NCBI GenBank assembly: GCA_019420345.1
Contig: JAHZHI010000041.1
Coordinates: 1-42,729 of the forward strand
Reading direction: 5' to 3'
Source: Peptococcaceae bacterium
Lineage (GTDB): Bacteria > Bacillota > Peptococcia > Peptococcales > Peptococcaceae
Length of the DNA stretch: 42,729 nucleotides
Of this stretch, positions 24,486 to 33,569 are shown in pieces. The notes beneath the pieces are model-generated. The model was not told where the DNA came from. It made no database searches and saw only the letters and a program-made list of their open reading frames with translations. Both the position numbers and the translations under genes were made by a program. How positions within the stretch are numbered: position 1 is the first letter of the stretch; each line of letters begins with the position of its first letter.

Positions 24486-24576
24486 CTTTTCTTTCACTCC
24501 TCTAAAAATAATTTTATACTTTAAGTTTAACGTCTTCGCCGGTATAGAGCAACAGAAAATCAACTTTTCAGAAAAT

Positions 24577-24611
24577 GAAACGCGGCCACCAAAGCAGCCG
24601 CGTTTCGTCCT
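24577..24611 (-). terminator. rho-independent terminator after the anti-sigma-type gene
   Basis: GAAACGCGGC (24577-24586) pairs with GCCGCGTTTC (24597-24606), followed on the minus strand by ATTTTCT. Confidence 0.75.
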
Positions 24612-24613
24612 TT

Positions 24614-25882
24614 TCAATTAAATCTCCCATCCCAAACAATCTGATCGGATAAATACGCCTCCTCAACCGCCGGCACATAGAAAGCACCGTATTTCTTTAA
24701 GCCATTGTCCTGCACCATCTCCGGCATCTCTACCAGGAATCTGTAGTATGGCATAAAATAGGTTTCATATTGTCCGGTTCGATAGATCAGCTCCGTTCTG
24801 GCAACGTATTCCAAGCCTGGGAATGCTGCAGGAACAGTCGACTTATACGCCCCTTCCGCCAGCTTTTCTTTGGCTTCTTCGACTGAAATCAACGGATAAT
24901 CGCCAACTTTTTGGCTCTGATCCGTCGCAAAAACACGAATAATCATAAGATCACTGCCAGCATCTATATAAAAACTGACACGATCAAAGTTGTAATTGAT
25001 AATCGCCTCTTCTGCCGTCTCAGAAGCATCAAAGAAACTCACATAATGGAACGATCGCTGTCCATCGTACGTATAATCACCGCCAACAACTTCTGCCTTT
25101 GGCGACTCAAAATCGATCAAGTCACAGTACGCTTCCTGTAAATACTGAGCCAGCTTCATATAGTCATCTTCCGTGGATGCCGCATCGGTGCAATATGCAT
25201 CCGGCAACTGAACCATTGGCTCAAAAAAGATGCTGGTTGTTAAATCTGGCGTAATGTCCAGACGCATCCCTTCCGTTTCAATAACCAGCTGACTTGGCTC
25301 CAATTGGGCGGCAGGTATTTCTTCGCCATTTCTCGCATACCATTCTTTGAGATCTTGAAGCTCCTGCTTGCTCTTTGTCACTTCTTTGACTTCCAATTTG
25401 CTCGTATCCAGTCCCAGGCGTTCGGCCACATTCAGCAGCTGCTCACGCATTCTATCAACATTAATTCCACCAATCAACATGGATGAGTGTTCACTGTGAT
25501 ACTCCAGCGGATTCTTATACACCGGCAGTTCTGAAACCTGGCTGTCTTCGGTCCAAGGGTTTGCACTGATAATTTCCGAGACATCGTAAGCCATATAACC
25601 TTCAAAGCCCATTCCCTGTTTCGATCCTTCAGAAATGGTCAAAATTGGCAGCGACGAACCATCTTGTGCCTGCTGCTGCGCAGCATCACTGGATAAAGAC
25701 GAATGTTCTTCATTGCGAGGCAGCACCGCAACAGCCACAATGGCAACGACGAGTGCTGCAGCACAGGCTGCCGCTCCCCATTTGGTCCATTGAGCGCGAC
25801 GTTTCAGCCTTGGCGCATCTGCCGCCTCAACATAAGCAGGATCCACCAGTTCCATTTTTTCTAACAATTCATCGCCTCTCAT
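24614..25882 (-). CDS. membrane protein paired with an ECF sigma factor (probable anti-sigma)
   Basis: 422 residues. A basic cytoplasmic head of about 32 residues is followed by a single Ala/Val-rich membrane helix (33-55). The remaining 365 residues lie outside and show no recognised enzyme motif. The head lacks an obvious zinc anti-sigma HXXXCXXC motif. Its ATG overlaps the stop of the sigma factor gene by four bases (ATGA), the arrangement of sigma/anti-sigma pairs. The large outer domain is probably the sensor. The anti-sigma role rests on topology and position, not on sequence motifs. Confidence 0.7.
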   Translation of the reverse strand: MRGDELLEKMELVDPAYVEAADAPRLKRRAQWTKWGAAACAAALVVAIVAVAVLPRNEEHSSLSSDAAQQQAQDGSSLPILTISEGSKQGMGFEGYMAYDVSEIISANPWTEDSQVSELPVYKNPLEYHSEHSSMLIGGINVDRMREQLLNVAERLGLDTSKLEVKEVTKSKQELQDLKEWYARNGEEIPAAQLEPSQLVIETEGMRLDITPDLTTSIFFEPMVQLPDAYCTDAASTEDDYMKLAQYLQEAYCDLIDFESPKAEVVGGDYTYDGQRSFHYVSFFDASETAEEAIINYNFDRVSFYIDAGSDLMIIRVFATDQSQKVGDYPLISVEEAKEKLAEGAYKSTVPAAFPGLEYVARTELIYRTGQYETYFMPYYRFLVEMPEMVQDNGLKKYGAFYVPAVEEAYLSDQIVWDGRFN

Positions 25883-26442
25883 AACACGTACCCCTCCTTT
25901 TCCAGATACGCGCGAAGCTGTGCGCGGCTGCGAAACAGCATGGTCTTCACCTTACTTTGTGAAAGAGAAAAACGCTGTGCAATATCAGCAATGGAATCCA
26001 TATACCAGTAACGTCGAATAAACACCGCTCGTTTTTCCTCGCTCAATCCACTAAGAAAGCCATTGATCGCTTCTCCTAAAGCCTTTTCATCAAGCCGACA
26101 GGCTGTGTCATCCGGTGCCGGAATGCATTGCTCCAATTCAGTGCTGAGCTCATAAAGAAACGCACGACGCTTGAGACGCTGGCGATCCCGACAGCAGTTC
26201 AGCGAAAGATGACGAGTAATCCGCGCCAAAAAAGCATACAAGTATTGCCTCGGTTCATGCGGCGGAATCCGGTTCCACGCTTCCATGTAAGTGTCATTCT
26301 CGCATTCCTCAGCCGTTTGCCGATCATTAACAATACCATAAGACAAGGTCCTCAGACGCTGTCCAAACTTTTCGGCCGTCTCTGCGATTGCTGTTTCATC
26401 ACGCATCAAATACAACGCCACGATTCTTTGATTGTCATCCAC
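25879..26442 (-). CDS. ECF-type RNA polymerase sigma factor
   Basis: 187 residues. Region 2 (about 10-80) includes AEECENDTYMEAWNRIPP, the usual -10 recognition segment; region 4 (about 125-180) includes LSEEKRAVFIRRYWYMDSIADIAQRFSLSQ and the SKVKTMLFRSR recognition helix. I chose the GTG at 26442, which has GGAGGGG six bases upstream; the ATG at 26562 would give a 40-residue extension without sigma features. It forms an operon with the downstream membrane protein. TTTGTAACC on the minus strand near 26521-26513 could be an ECF -35 element, implying self-activation; this is weak. Confidence 0.88.
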   Translation of the reverse strand: MDDNQRIVALYLMRDETAIAETAEKFGQRLRTLSYGIVNDRQTAEECENDTYMEAWNRIPPHEPRQYLYAFLARITRHLSLNCCRDRQRLKRRAFLYELSTELEQCIPAPDDTACRLDEKALGEAINGFLSGLSEEKRAVFIRRYWYMDSIADIAQRFSLSQSKVKTMLFRSRAQLRAYLEKEGYVL

Positions 26443-26608
26443 AGCGATCCCCTCCTTTTTTCTTCCACAAATGACCCCTTCACTATAAAAAGCACTTTTT
26501 ACAGCCGATTGGTTACAAACTTTGAGCAAAAAAATTATTTTTTCAAAGGAATTCTTTGGCATCCCTCTATTGCGAGCCTTGACGCATGTTTTCCCACCGT
26601 GATTTCAA

Positions 26609-26646
26609 TAAAAAAGCGACATCTTGACCAACGCCAGATGTCGCTT
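26609..26646 (-). terminator. rho-independent terminator after gatD
   Basis: AAGCGACATCT (26614-26624) pairs with AGATGTCGCTT (26636-26646), followed on the minus strand by TTTTTTA. Confidence 0.85.
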
Positions 26647-26674
26647 CGTATAAAATCATTGCCAGCCACACTTA

Positions 26675-27325
26675 TTATTGAGCAGCATGTTCTACCGCCA
26701 TCGCAATCAATCGTTCTGCCAAGTGGCGATTGCGCACAAGCAATGGTCCATGGAAATAAGAACAGAAAACATTTTTGTAAATAGCACCTTCGCTGCCATC
26801 TTCGCCATTGTTGCCCTGACCACTAATCACACGTCCCAGCGGCTGTTCGCCATCACCTAAAAAAGTGCGTCCATTGTGGTTTTCAAAACCCAAATACGTT
26901 TCACCAAAGGCGTCGTTGCGAATCTCAATATCGCCAATAAAGCGATGATTTTCCTGGCGCAATGTGTAGTGTGGCAAAGCGCCAAGCCCTTCAATTTTCT
27001 CTCCATGCGCCGTTTCATAATATTGACCAAGCAGCTGATAGCCGCCGCAAATGGCAAGCCCAACACCGCCATTTTCAATATATTCAACAAGTGCATCGCG
27101 CTTCGATGGCAGATCCTTGGCGATAACCATTTGTTCATGATCCTGACCACCGCCAATGAACAAAATATCATAAGCGTTTGGATCGAAGGTATCTTTGAGG
27201 CTGATAAGCGTGGTCTCTACGTCTAATCCACGTTGACGCGCCAAGTATTGCAGCATCAGCAGATTGCCATTGTCACCATAAGTATTGAGCAGGTTGCCAT
27301 ATAAATGACAGATACGCAGTTTCAT
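26675..27325 (-). CDS. gatD: lipid II isoglutaminyl synthase glutaminase subunit GatD
   Basis: 216 residues, a class I glutamine amidotransferase of the GatD/CobQ-like group, slightly shorter than the usual 240. The nucleophile is Cys93 in LAICGGYQLLGQYY, the catalytic His is His192 in YFHGPLL, and Asp18 in NTYGDNGN matches the conserved substrate-site Asp. It feeds ammonia to MurT, which amidates the D-glutamate of lipid II at the inner membrane face. Its ATG overlaps the murT stop by four bases. It is the last gene of the glnS-plsC-murT-gatD run. Confidence 0.94.
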   Translation of the reverse strand: MKLRICHLYGNLLNTYGDNGNLLMLQYLARQRGLDVETTLISLKDTFDPNAYDILFIGGGQDHEQMVIAKDLPSKRDALVEYIENGGVGLAICGGYQLLGQYYETAHGEKIEGLGALPHYTLRQENHRFIGDIEIRNDAFGETYLGFENHNGRTFLGDGEQPLGRVISGQGNNGEDGSEGAIYKNVFCSYFHGPLLVRNRHLAERLIAMAVEHAAQ

Positions 27326-28674
27326 ATTGCCATGCCCTCCTTCAAATACCCTTGCTCTGCAAAAGTATGCCGCAGATCGAGGGTCGCTGTATAGGTAGCA
27401 AGGATGTAGACCTTTTCTGTTGGTGCTTTAGCAATCCAATCGGCAATGTGCGACAGCTCCTGATCAATGCGCTGTTCCTCAAGCGGCAATCCTGCGATCT
27501 CAAATCGTGTTGACAGTTCTGCAACGCGAATGCCTGACAAAAATACAGGACGGCCTTGAGTGATGCCAACCAGCTTTTCGAAATCACCATCCCAAATCCA
27601 GCTGACGTCAGTCCCATCAGCATATCTGTCATTCAAGAGCGCCACCAGAGAAAATGGCTGATCATCTGTCGCCAGCATGTCAACAATCTGGTTAAAGCCC
27701 ACGGGATTTTTAATCAAATTCATGACCACGTCTTTACTGCCAATATGAATATGCTCCTGACGTCCAAAGACACGCTTTGCCGCATCAAAACCGCGTTTAA
27801 TATAATTGTCACTGATGCCAAAATGCTTGGCCACACTGTACGCTGCCAATGCATTGTAAATGTTGTACAGTCCAGCAATCGGCAGCTCAAACGCTACGTT
27901 ATCGATGGTAAATCGTGAGGATTCCGGCGTCAGTTCTTCAATGGATGTCACCGCGTGCTTCAATGCAGGGCGTTCAAAATCGCAATATGGGCAATAGAAT
28001 TTTCCTAGGTTGGAATACGTCAGCAATTTATAATGCAGGATGTTGTCGCATTTTGGACAGAGAATTCCATCCGTATTATAATGCGCCATCTGTTCACGAT
28101 CCGCTTCATGGGCAAAGCCAAAATATTCCACAGGATTTTTCAATGTCACACTCGAGAAAATCGGCAGATCGCCATTAGCAATAATGGTTGCCTGCGGCGC
28201 TTGTGCCGCCCCATCCAACATCATCTGATACGTGGTGTAAATTTCCCCATAACGATCCATTTGATCACGGAACAAGTTCGTAAAAACAATCGCTTCCGGC
28301 TTAATGTATTTTGTTACATGCTTGAGCGTGGCTTCATCCACTTCCAACACCGCATACTTGGTGCCAGTTTTCTGACGTGGTGCACCCAAAAAACAGGAGA
28401 TGATGCCCTGCAGCAAATTGGCACCGGTCGGATTGGTGAGAACTGTGCCATATTTTTCCTGAAAGATCTTCGCAATGAACGAGGTTGTCAGCGTTTTGCC
28501 ATTGGTGCCAGTGACAATGACCGTGCGATAATCTTTCGCCAAACTGCTGAGAATATCCGGGTCAATTTTCAGAGCCACTTTACCTGGCATACTGGAACCG
28601 CCGCTGCGTGTCTTTTCCAAGATGATCTTACTCGCTTTGCCGGCTGTTTTTGCCAGCATTGATCGTACTGTCAT
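27322..28674 (-). CDS. murT: lipid II isoglutaminyl synthase subunit MurT
   Basis: 450 residues, a Mur ligase-type ATPase. The P-loop is GTNGKT (56-61). A Cys4 zinc ribbon (Cys206, 209, 228, 231; CPKC and CPYC) is inserted in the central domain, the hallmark of MurT. The C-terminal MurT-specific (DUF1727) domain contains KNPVGFNQ and LNDRYADGTDVSWIWD. With GatD it converts lipid II D-glutamate to D-isoglutamine. The gene overlaps plsC and gatD by four bases at each end, so the run is translationally coupled. Confidence 0.96.
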   Translation of the reverse strand: MTVRSMLAKTAGKASKIILEKTRSGGSSMPGKVALKIDPDILSSLAKDYRTVIVTGTNGKTLTTSFIAKIFQEKYGTVLTNPTGANLLQGIISCFLGAPRQKTGTKYAVLEVDEATLKHVTKYIKPEAIVFTNLFRDQMDRYGEIYTTYQMMLDGAAQAPQATIIANGDLPIFSSVTLKNPVEYFGFAHEADREQMAHYNTDGILCPKCDNILHYKLLTYSNLGKFYCPYCDFERPALKHAVTSIEELTPESSRFTIDNVAFELPIAGLYNIYNALAAYSVAKHFGISDNYIKRGFDAAKRVFGRQEHIHIGSKDVVMNLIKNPVGFNQIVDMLATDDQPFSLVALLNDRYADGTDVSWIWDGDFEKLVGITQGRPVFLSGIRVAELSTRFEIAGLPLEEQRIDQELSHIADWIAKAPTEKVYILATYTATLDLRHTFAEQGYLKEGMAI

Positions 28675-29456
28675 GCTTTTTCTTCACTCTCTTTCTCTGC
28701 CGGAGGTTCCTCCACGATCGTGCAGCCGACGATCTCAGCAATATTTGCCTGGATTTGATCAGACAGTGTCGATGTATCTTTCCCTTTGTAGTCTTCTGGC
28801 ATGATCGCTGGCAAGAAGGTCACGCGAATCGCAAGCGGCTTGATCCAAACACTGCCGCGCGGCATGACATCAATGGTGTGTTCCAGCGCAAATGGCACAA
28901 TCGCAGCGCCAGAACGTGTTGCGATCTTTAAGCTGCCTGCCTTGAAAGGACGCATATTGCCATCATCGCTGCGTGTCCCTTCTGGAAACACGCACATCCC
29001 ATGTTCGTGTTTCTTCAGCATTTTTGCCGCACCAAGAATAACCTCCAAAGATTTACGCGATTCTGTGCGCGGCAGGAAGAATGAGCCGATAGCTGCCACC
29101 CACTTTGAAAACAATGGGATTTTGCCCAGTTCTTCCTTGCAAATAAAGCCAACTGGCCGAGGAATCACCGCCAGCATCAGCGGCGGATCAAACATGCTTT
29201 GATGATTGCCCACATAGAGTACAGACCCTTCTTTCGGAATGTTCTCCAGCCCTTCTACCGTGACTTTCACACCTAAAAGGCGGCATCCTGTCCTGGCAAG
29301 GTGGTGAGCAAATTTATAAATGCGGCGCTGTGCTTCCTCAAATTCTCCAGCTTCCATGAGGCGATTCACCTTTGACCGCAACGGCAGGCGAATAAGCATG
29401 ACAGCCACAAACCAGACATAAACAAAAATGTCTCTGATCACAGTCACAGCACTCAC
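28671..29456 (-). CDS. plsC: 1-acyl-sn-glycerol-3-phosphate acyltransferase
   Basis: 261 residues. An N-terminal membrane helix (about 8-26) is followed by the acyltransferase domain, with HX4D in NHQSMFD (His85, Asp90), the GSFFLPR motif II (124-130) and FPEGTRS (157-163). It makes phosphatidic acid from lysophosphatidic acid in the cytoplasmic membrane. The start is a GTG overlapping the glnS stop (GTGA); a second GTG at 29447 is better spaced from AAGGGG and is a real alternative. The last 15 residues are acidic. Confidence 0.93.
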   Translation of the reverse strand: MSAVTVIRDIFVYVWFVAVMLIRLPLRSKVNRLMEAGEFEEAQRRIYKFAHHLARTGCRLLGVKVTVEGLENIPKEGSVLYVGNHQSMFDPPLMLAVIPRPVGFICKEELGKIPLFSKWVAAIGSFFLPRTESRKSLEVILGAAKMLKKHEHGMCVFPEGTRSDDGNMRPFKAGSLKIATRSGAAIVPFALEHTIDVMPRGSVWIKPLAIRVTFLPAIMPEDYKGKDTSTLSDQIQANIAEIVGCTIVEEPPAEKESEEKA

Positions 29457-31123
29457 CCCTTAAAGCTGTCTTTTAAACCGACAGTTTCATTGAGAACAAT
29501 GTGTTCCGGTGTAGAATATTTATTATCAACACAGAAATAACCATTACGCAGCAGCTGATAGGTTGTACCAACGGCTGCATCTTTCATCATTGGCTCCAGC
29601 TTGATGTGTTCCAACACCTGCAGGCTTTCCTTGTTGAATTGATCAACAATATCTTCAGCCGTTGATTCAAAATCAAGAAGATCACTATATAAATGTGCCG
29701 TCGCATCCAAAGCGTTGGTAGCTTCCACCCAATGCAAAGTCCCTTTTACTTTGCGATTTGAATTTGGACCGCCGCTGATGGTGGTTGGATCATAGGAGCA
29801 GAGCACCTCCAGGATTTCTCCGGTGTCCGGATCTTTTACGTAGTCGTCACATTGAATAATGTACGCATATTTCAAGCGCACTTCTTTGCCTGGCTTAAGG
29901 CGATGGTACTTATTGTTCGCCTCTTCACGAAAATCTCCCTGCTCAATGTACAAATGACGTCCAAATGGAATCTCATAAGTTCCTGCATCTGGATCATTTG
30001 GATTAACCAATGCCGGCAGGTACTCAATCTGATCTTCTGGATAATTGGTAATCGTCAGTTTAAGCGGACGCAAAACCCCCATGGTGCGTGGTGCATGCAT
30101 GTTTAGATCCTCACGCAGGCAGTGCAGCAAATAGCCTGTTTCTACACGGCTGTTTGTCTTTGCAACACCGATGCGTTCACAGAAATCTTTAAGTGCAGCA
30201 GGCGTATAGCCACGGCGGCGCAAACCAGCAATGGTAGGCAGGCGAGGATCGTCCCACCCATCAACAAGACCAGCATCAACAAGCGCTTTCAGTTTGCGCT
30301 TGCTGGTAACAGTATTTTCAATTTCCAGGCGAGCAAATTCGATCTGATGAGAGCGGAATTTAATGAACGGCATGTGTTTCAAATGATCGAGCACCCAATC
30401 ATACAATGGACGATGGTCTTCGAACTCCAACGTGCAAATAGAATGGGTAATGCCTTCAATCGCATCTTCCAATGGGTGTGCAAAATCATACATTGGATAA
30501 ATATGCCATTTTGTGCCTGTGCGTGGATGTGATGCATCTACAATACGATACAAAGCAGGATCGCGCATATTCATATTGCTGGATGTCATATCAATCTTAG
30601 CACGCAGAATATGGGAGCCTGTCGGAAACTCTCCGGCACGCATCCGCGCAAACAAATCCAGATTTTCTTCAACGGAACGGTCACGATAAGGACTGTTCGT
30701 TCCTGGTTCCGTCAATGTGCCACGCATGGCACGCAGTTCCTCTGCCGAAGAATCATCCACATAGGCCAATCCCTGCTTGATCAGTTCAACAGCCCCTTCG
30801 TAGAAATGCTCGAAATAATTGGACGCATAGCATACATCGCCGTCCCACTGACCACCAAGCCAGCGCACATCACGTTCAATAGCTTCAATGTACTCTTCTT
30901 CTTCTTTCTGTGGATTGGTATCATCAAAACGCAAATGGCAGGTTCCGTTGTATTTTTTTGCCAAACCAAAGTTCAAAAAGATGGATTTTGCGTGGCCAAT
31001 GTGCAAATATCCGTTTGGTTCTGGTGGAAAACGAGTAACAATCTCTTTCTGACCGTTCTCGATGTCCTCATTAATGATCGCTTCAATAAAATTCGTGGAA
31101 ATCACATCGTTTTCCTGACTCAT
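29453..31123 (-). CDS. glnS: glutaminyl-tRNA synthetase
   Basis: 556 residues, full-length GlnRS. HIGH is at 41-44 after RFPPEPNGYL, and VTSKRK corresponds to the KMSKS loop. The LRFDDTNP segment separates GlnRS from discriminating GluRS, and the C-terminal beta-barrel anticodon-binding domains are complete. The ATG at 31123 has AGGAGG nine bases upstream. Many Bacillota charge Gln through GatCAB and lack GlnRS, so the gene may be of horizontal origin. It leads an operon with plsC, murT and gatD. Confidence 0.97.
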   Translation of the reverse strand: MSQENDVISTNFIEAIINEDIENGQKEIVTRFPPEPNGYLHIGHAKSIFLNFGLAKKYNGTCHLRFDDTNPQKEEEEYIEAIERDVRWLGGQWDGDVCYASNYFEHFYEGAVELIKQGLAYVDDSSAEELRAMRGTLTEPGTNSPYRDRSVEENLDLFARMRAGEFPTGSHILRAKIDMTSSNMNMRDPALYRIVDASHPRTGTKWHIYPMYDFAHPLEDAIEGITHSICTLEFEDHRPLYDWVLDHLKHMPFIKFRSHQIEFARLEIENTVTSKRKLKALVDAGLVDGWDDPRLPTIAGLRRRGYTPAALKDFCERIGVAKTNSRVETGYLLHCLREDLNMHAPRTMGVLRPLKLTITNYPEDQIEYLPALVNPNDPDAGTYEIPFGRHLYIEQGDFREEANNKYHRLKPGKEVRLKYAYIIQCDDYVKDPDTGEILEVLCSYDPTTISGGPNSNRKVKGTLHWVEATNALDATAHLYSDLLDFESTAEDIVDQFNKESLQVLEHIKLEPMMKDAAVGTTYQLLRNGYFCVDNKYSTPEHIVLNETVGLKDSFKG

Positions 31124-31160
31124 AAAGCGCCTCCTCTTTTCAAAATAGACATATACGCTT

Positions 31161-31190
31161 ATTATAGCCGTATTCACTGTTCGGCGTCAA
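31161..31190 (-). promoter_or_regulatory. promoter of the glnS-plsC-murT-gatD operon
   Basis: Minus strand TTGACG (31190-31185) and TATAAT (31166-31161), spacer 18. Confidence 0.7.
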
Positions 31191-31210
31191 TCGTTCACCG
31201 CCAGCACATA

Positions 31211-31246
31211 GAAAAAACCGGCCACGATCTATCGATCATGGCCGGT
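31211..31246 (-). terminator. rho-independent terminator after ppk
   Basis: ACCGGCCA (31217-31224) pairs with TGGCCGGT (31239-31246), extended by an inner CGATC/GATCG stem, with TTTTTT on the minus strand. Confidence 0.85.
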
Positions 31247-31259
31247 CACAAACATACCA

Positions 31260-33569
31260 TCAATATTTTCCAAACAACACATATTTCAAGCGTTCCATAA
31301 AGGTCTTTGGTTCTTTATGGCTTGCTTCGGGCGCAGCCGCTTCCGATGTCTGAGTGGCCGGCTGTTCAACAACCGATTTCACTTTGCTGACAGCTGCCGG
31401 CTTAACCACCGTTTCTGGTTCATTTTCTTCCTCAATGACCGTACGCATCGGTGCATGCTCGTTAACATCAATGCAAGAGGTAGATTCACGCAGCCACTTG
31501 AACAATTTATATTGTTCATACTGGCTGTTGATTTTCTTTTCACCCTCTGCTGGATAGAGGCGCTTATACGTGCCATCTGGCTGCTGAACGCGCGCCATCA
31601 TATTGTCTTTGCTGAGAATATCCAGCACATCAAACAGGGTGGCCTTGACTTCTTCATCAAGGATCTCCACAGCCACTTCAACGCGATAGTTCAAGTTTCT
31701 TGTCATCCAATCGGCAGAACCAATATACATGTGCTGGCGCTCGCCATAACCAAACAAGAAGATACGTGGATGTTCCAGAAAACGGCCAACCATACTCTTA
31801 ATCGTAATGTTTTCAGTCATGCCCGGCACACCTGCACGCATGCAGCAGACACCACGTACATACAGTGTAACTTGAACACCAACTTGAGAAGCTTCAACCA
31901 ATTTATCAATGATGTTCTTATCGCTTAAGCCGTTGATCTTCGCCACCACGCGGGCAGGCTCTCCGCTCTTGGCCACTTCAATTTCTTTATCGATCAGTTC
32001 CATGAAATGATTCTTCATCTGTAATGGAGCCACCAACAGGTAATGGCTCTTTTCCACAAACTGACCCAAGCTCAGCGTTTCAAAAACATTCACTGCTTCC
32101 GCCGCGATGTCCTTATTGGTGGTAATCAATGAGAAGTCAGTATATTGACGCGCCGTTTTTTCATTATAGTTTCCTGTGCCAACCTGCACAATGTGCTTCA
32201 CTGCACCATCCACATTGCGCGTAATCACGCATAATTTGGAGTGCACCTTATACTGATCAAAGCCATAAATTACCTGACAGCCGGCTTCTTCCAAACGCTT
32301 AGACCAAATAATATTATGTTCTTCGTCAAAGCGCGCTTTCAATTCAACAAGAACCATAACGTTCTTACCATTTTCAGCCGCCTTGGCCAACGCCTGTGCT
32401 ACCTTACTGCCAGACGCAATACGATACAAGGTGATGTTAATGGATTTAACTGTTGGGTCCACTGCCGCTTCATCCAGCAAATCCAGGAACGTTTTCATTG
32501 AATGATATGGATAAGCCAGCAAAATATCGCTATTGCTGCGATCTAAATAACGGATGATGGAATCCCCTGGTTTGATGCAGGCAGGCATCAGTGGTGGCAT
32601 AGGTTCATAATTTAATGTTGGGAATTCATCCGTCAAATCGCCAAACAAGCCATAGATAAAATTCAGCGATAGCGGCAGTTCCGGTGTGATGATAACACTC
32701 TTTTGTTTTGCTTTGACACGTTTTAAGAGATAGCGCAGCAGATCTGGAGAAATTTGTTTGGAAAGCTGCACACGCACAACAGAAGAATGTTTTCTTGTTT
32801 TAATCAGCTGTTCCATCTGTTCGCGCCAATCCATTTCTTCATCATAGCGCGCTTCATCGACACGCAAATCGCCATTGCGCGTCAAACGGAAAATAAATTT
32901 GTCAACAATATTGCTCTTCAACAGCAACCGATCGGCAAAATAATACACCAATACGGCGGATGTAATAAAACAGAACCCACGACCAGATTCATCTGGGAAG
33001 ATAAAATAACGTGGGAAGTTTGTATTAAGGATTGGAATAACAGCAATATTTGATTTTTTATCAGAGCTTTCATAAGCAATACACACATATTGCTCTTTAT
33101 TGCTTAAATACGGAAAAGGATGATGAGAGTCAACCACCTGCGGAGAAAGATAAGGTTTTACCGCCTGGTTAAAATACTTCTCAAGCATCTCCTCTTGATA
33201 ATCCGTCACATTATCTGGAGAGATTTCATAAATGCCATATTGACGCAACTGCCCCATGAGGTTAACGTAACATTTTTCCACACGTGGAATGATGCGCTTG
33301 ACTTCGTCATAAATCATATCCAACTGTTCGGAAGCCGTCATTCTCGATTTTTTATCAATCTCATCCGGCGTTAACTCGGCCGCGTCACTTAATCCTCCAA
33401 CGCGCACCATGAAAAACTCGTCCAGATTGGACCCATAGATGGACATGAACCGCATGCGTTCAAACAACGGCACTCTTGAATCTTCTGCTTCTTCCAGCAC
33501 ACGTTCATTAAAACGCAGCCAGCTCAATTCCCTATTTACATAAGGATTGTTGTTCATCTCTGAATTCAT
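31260..33569 (-). CDS. ppk: polyphosphate kinase 1
   Basis: 769 residues. The N-terminal helical domain begins with NRELSWLRFNERVLEEA, the classic PPK1 opening. Two phospholipase D-like catalytic domains follow; YKVHSKLCVI holds the histidine expected to be phosphorylated, and YIGSADWMTRNL is the second conserved block. It makes polyphosphate reversibly from ATP. The last 70 residues are an Ala/Pro/Glu-rich tail ending in a basic amphipathic stretch (ERLKYVLFGKY), an extension beyond the usual PPK1 end. The ATG at 33569 has GAGAGGGAG upstream and overlaps the end of ppx by 38 bases. Confidence 0.97.
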   Translation of the reverse strand: MNSEMNNNPYVNRELSWLRFNERVLEEAEDSRVPLFERMRFMSIYGSNLDEFFMVRVGGLSDAAELTPDEIDKKSRMTASEQLDMIYDEVKRIIPRVEKCYVNLMGQLRQYGIYEISPDNVTDYQEEMLEKYFNQAVKPYLSPQVVDSHHPFPYLSNKEQYVCIAYESSDKKSNIAVIPILNTNFPRYFIFPDESGRGFCFITSAVLVYYFADRLLLKSNIVDKFIFRLTRNGDLRVDEARYDEEMDWREQMEQLIKTRKHSSVVRVQLSKQISPDLLRYLLKRVKAKQKSVIITPELPLSLNFIYGLFGDLTDEFPTLNYEPMPPLMPACIKPGDSIIRYLDRSNSDILLAYPYHSMKTFLDLLDEAAVDPTVKSINITLYRIASGSKVAQALAKAAENGKNVMVLVELKARFDEEHNIIWSKRLEEAGCQVIYGFDQYKVHSKLCVITRNVDGAVKHIVQVGTGNYNEKTARQYTDFSLITTNKDIAAEAVNVFETLSLGQFVEKSHYLLVAPLQMKNHFMELIDKEIEVAKSGEPARVVAKINGLSDKNIIDKLVEASQVGVQVTLYVRGVCCMRAGVPGMTENITIKSMVGRFLEHPRIFLFGYGERQHMYIGSADWMTRNLNYRVEVAVEILDEEVKATLFDVLDILSKDNMMARVQQPDGTYKRLYPAEGEKKINSQYEQYKLFKWLRESTSCIDVNEHAPMRTVIEEENEPETVVKPAAVSKVKSVVEQPATQTSEAAAPEASHKEPKTFMERLKYVLFGKY

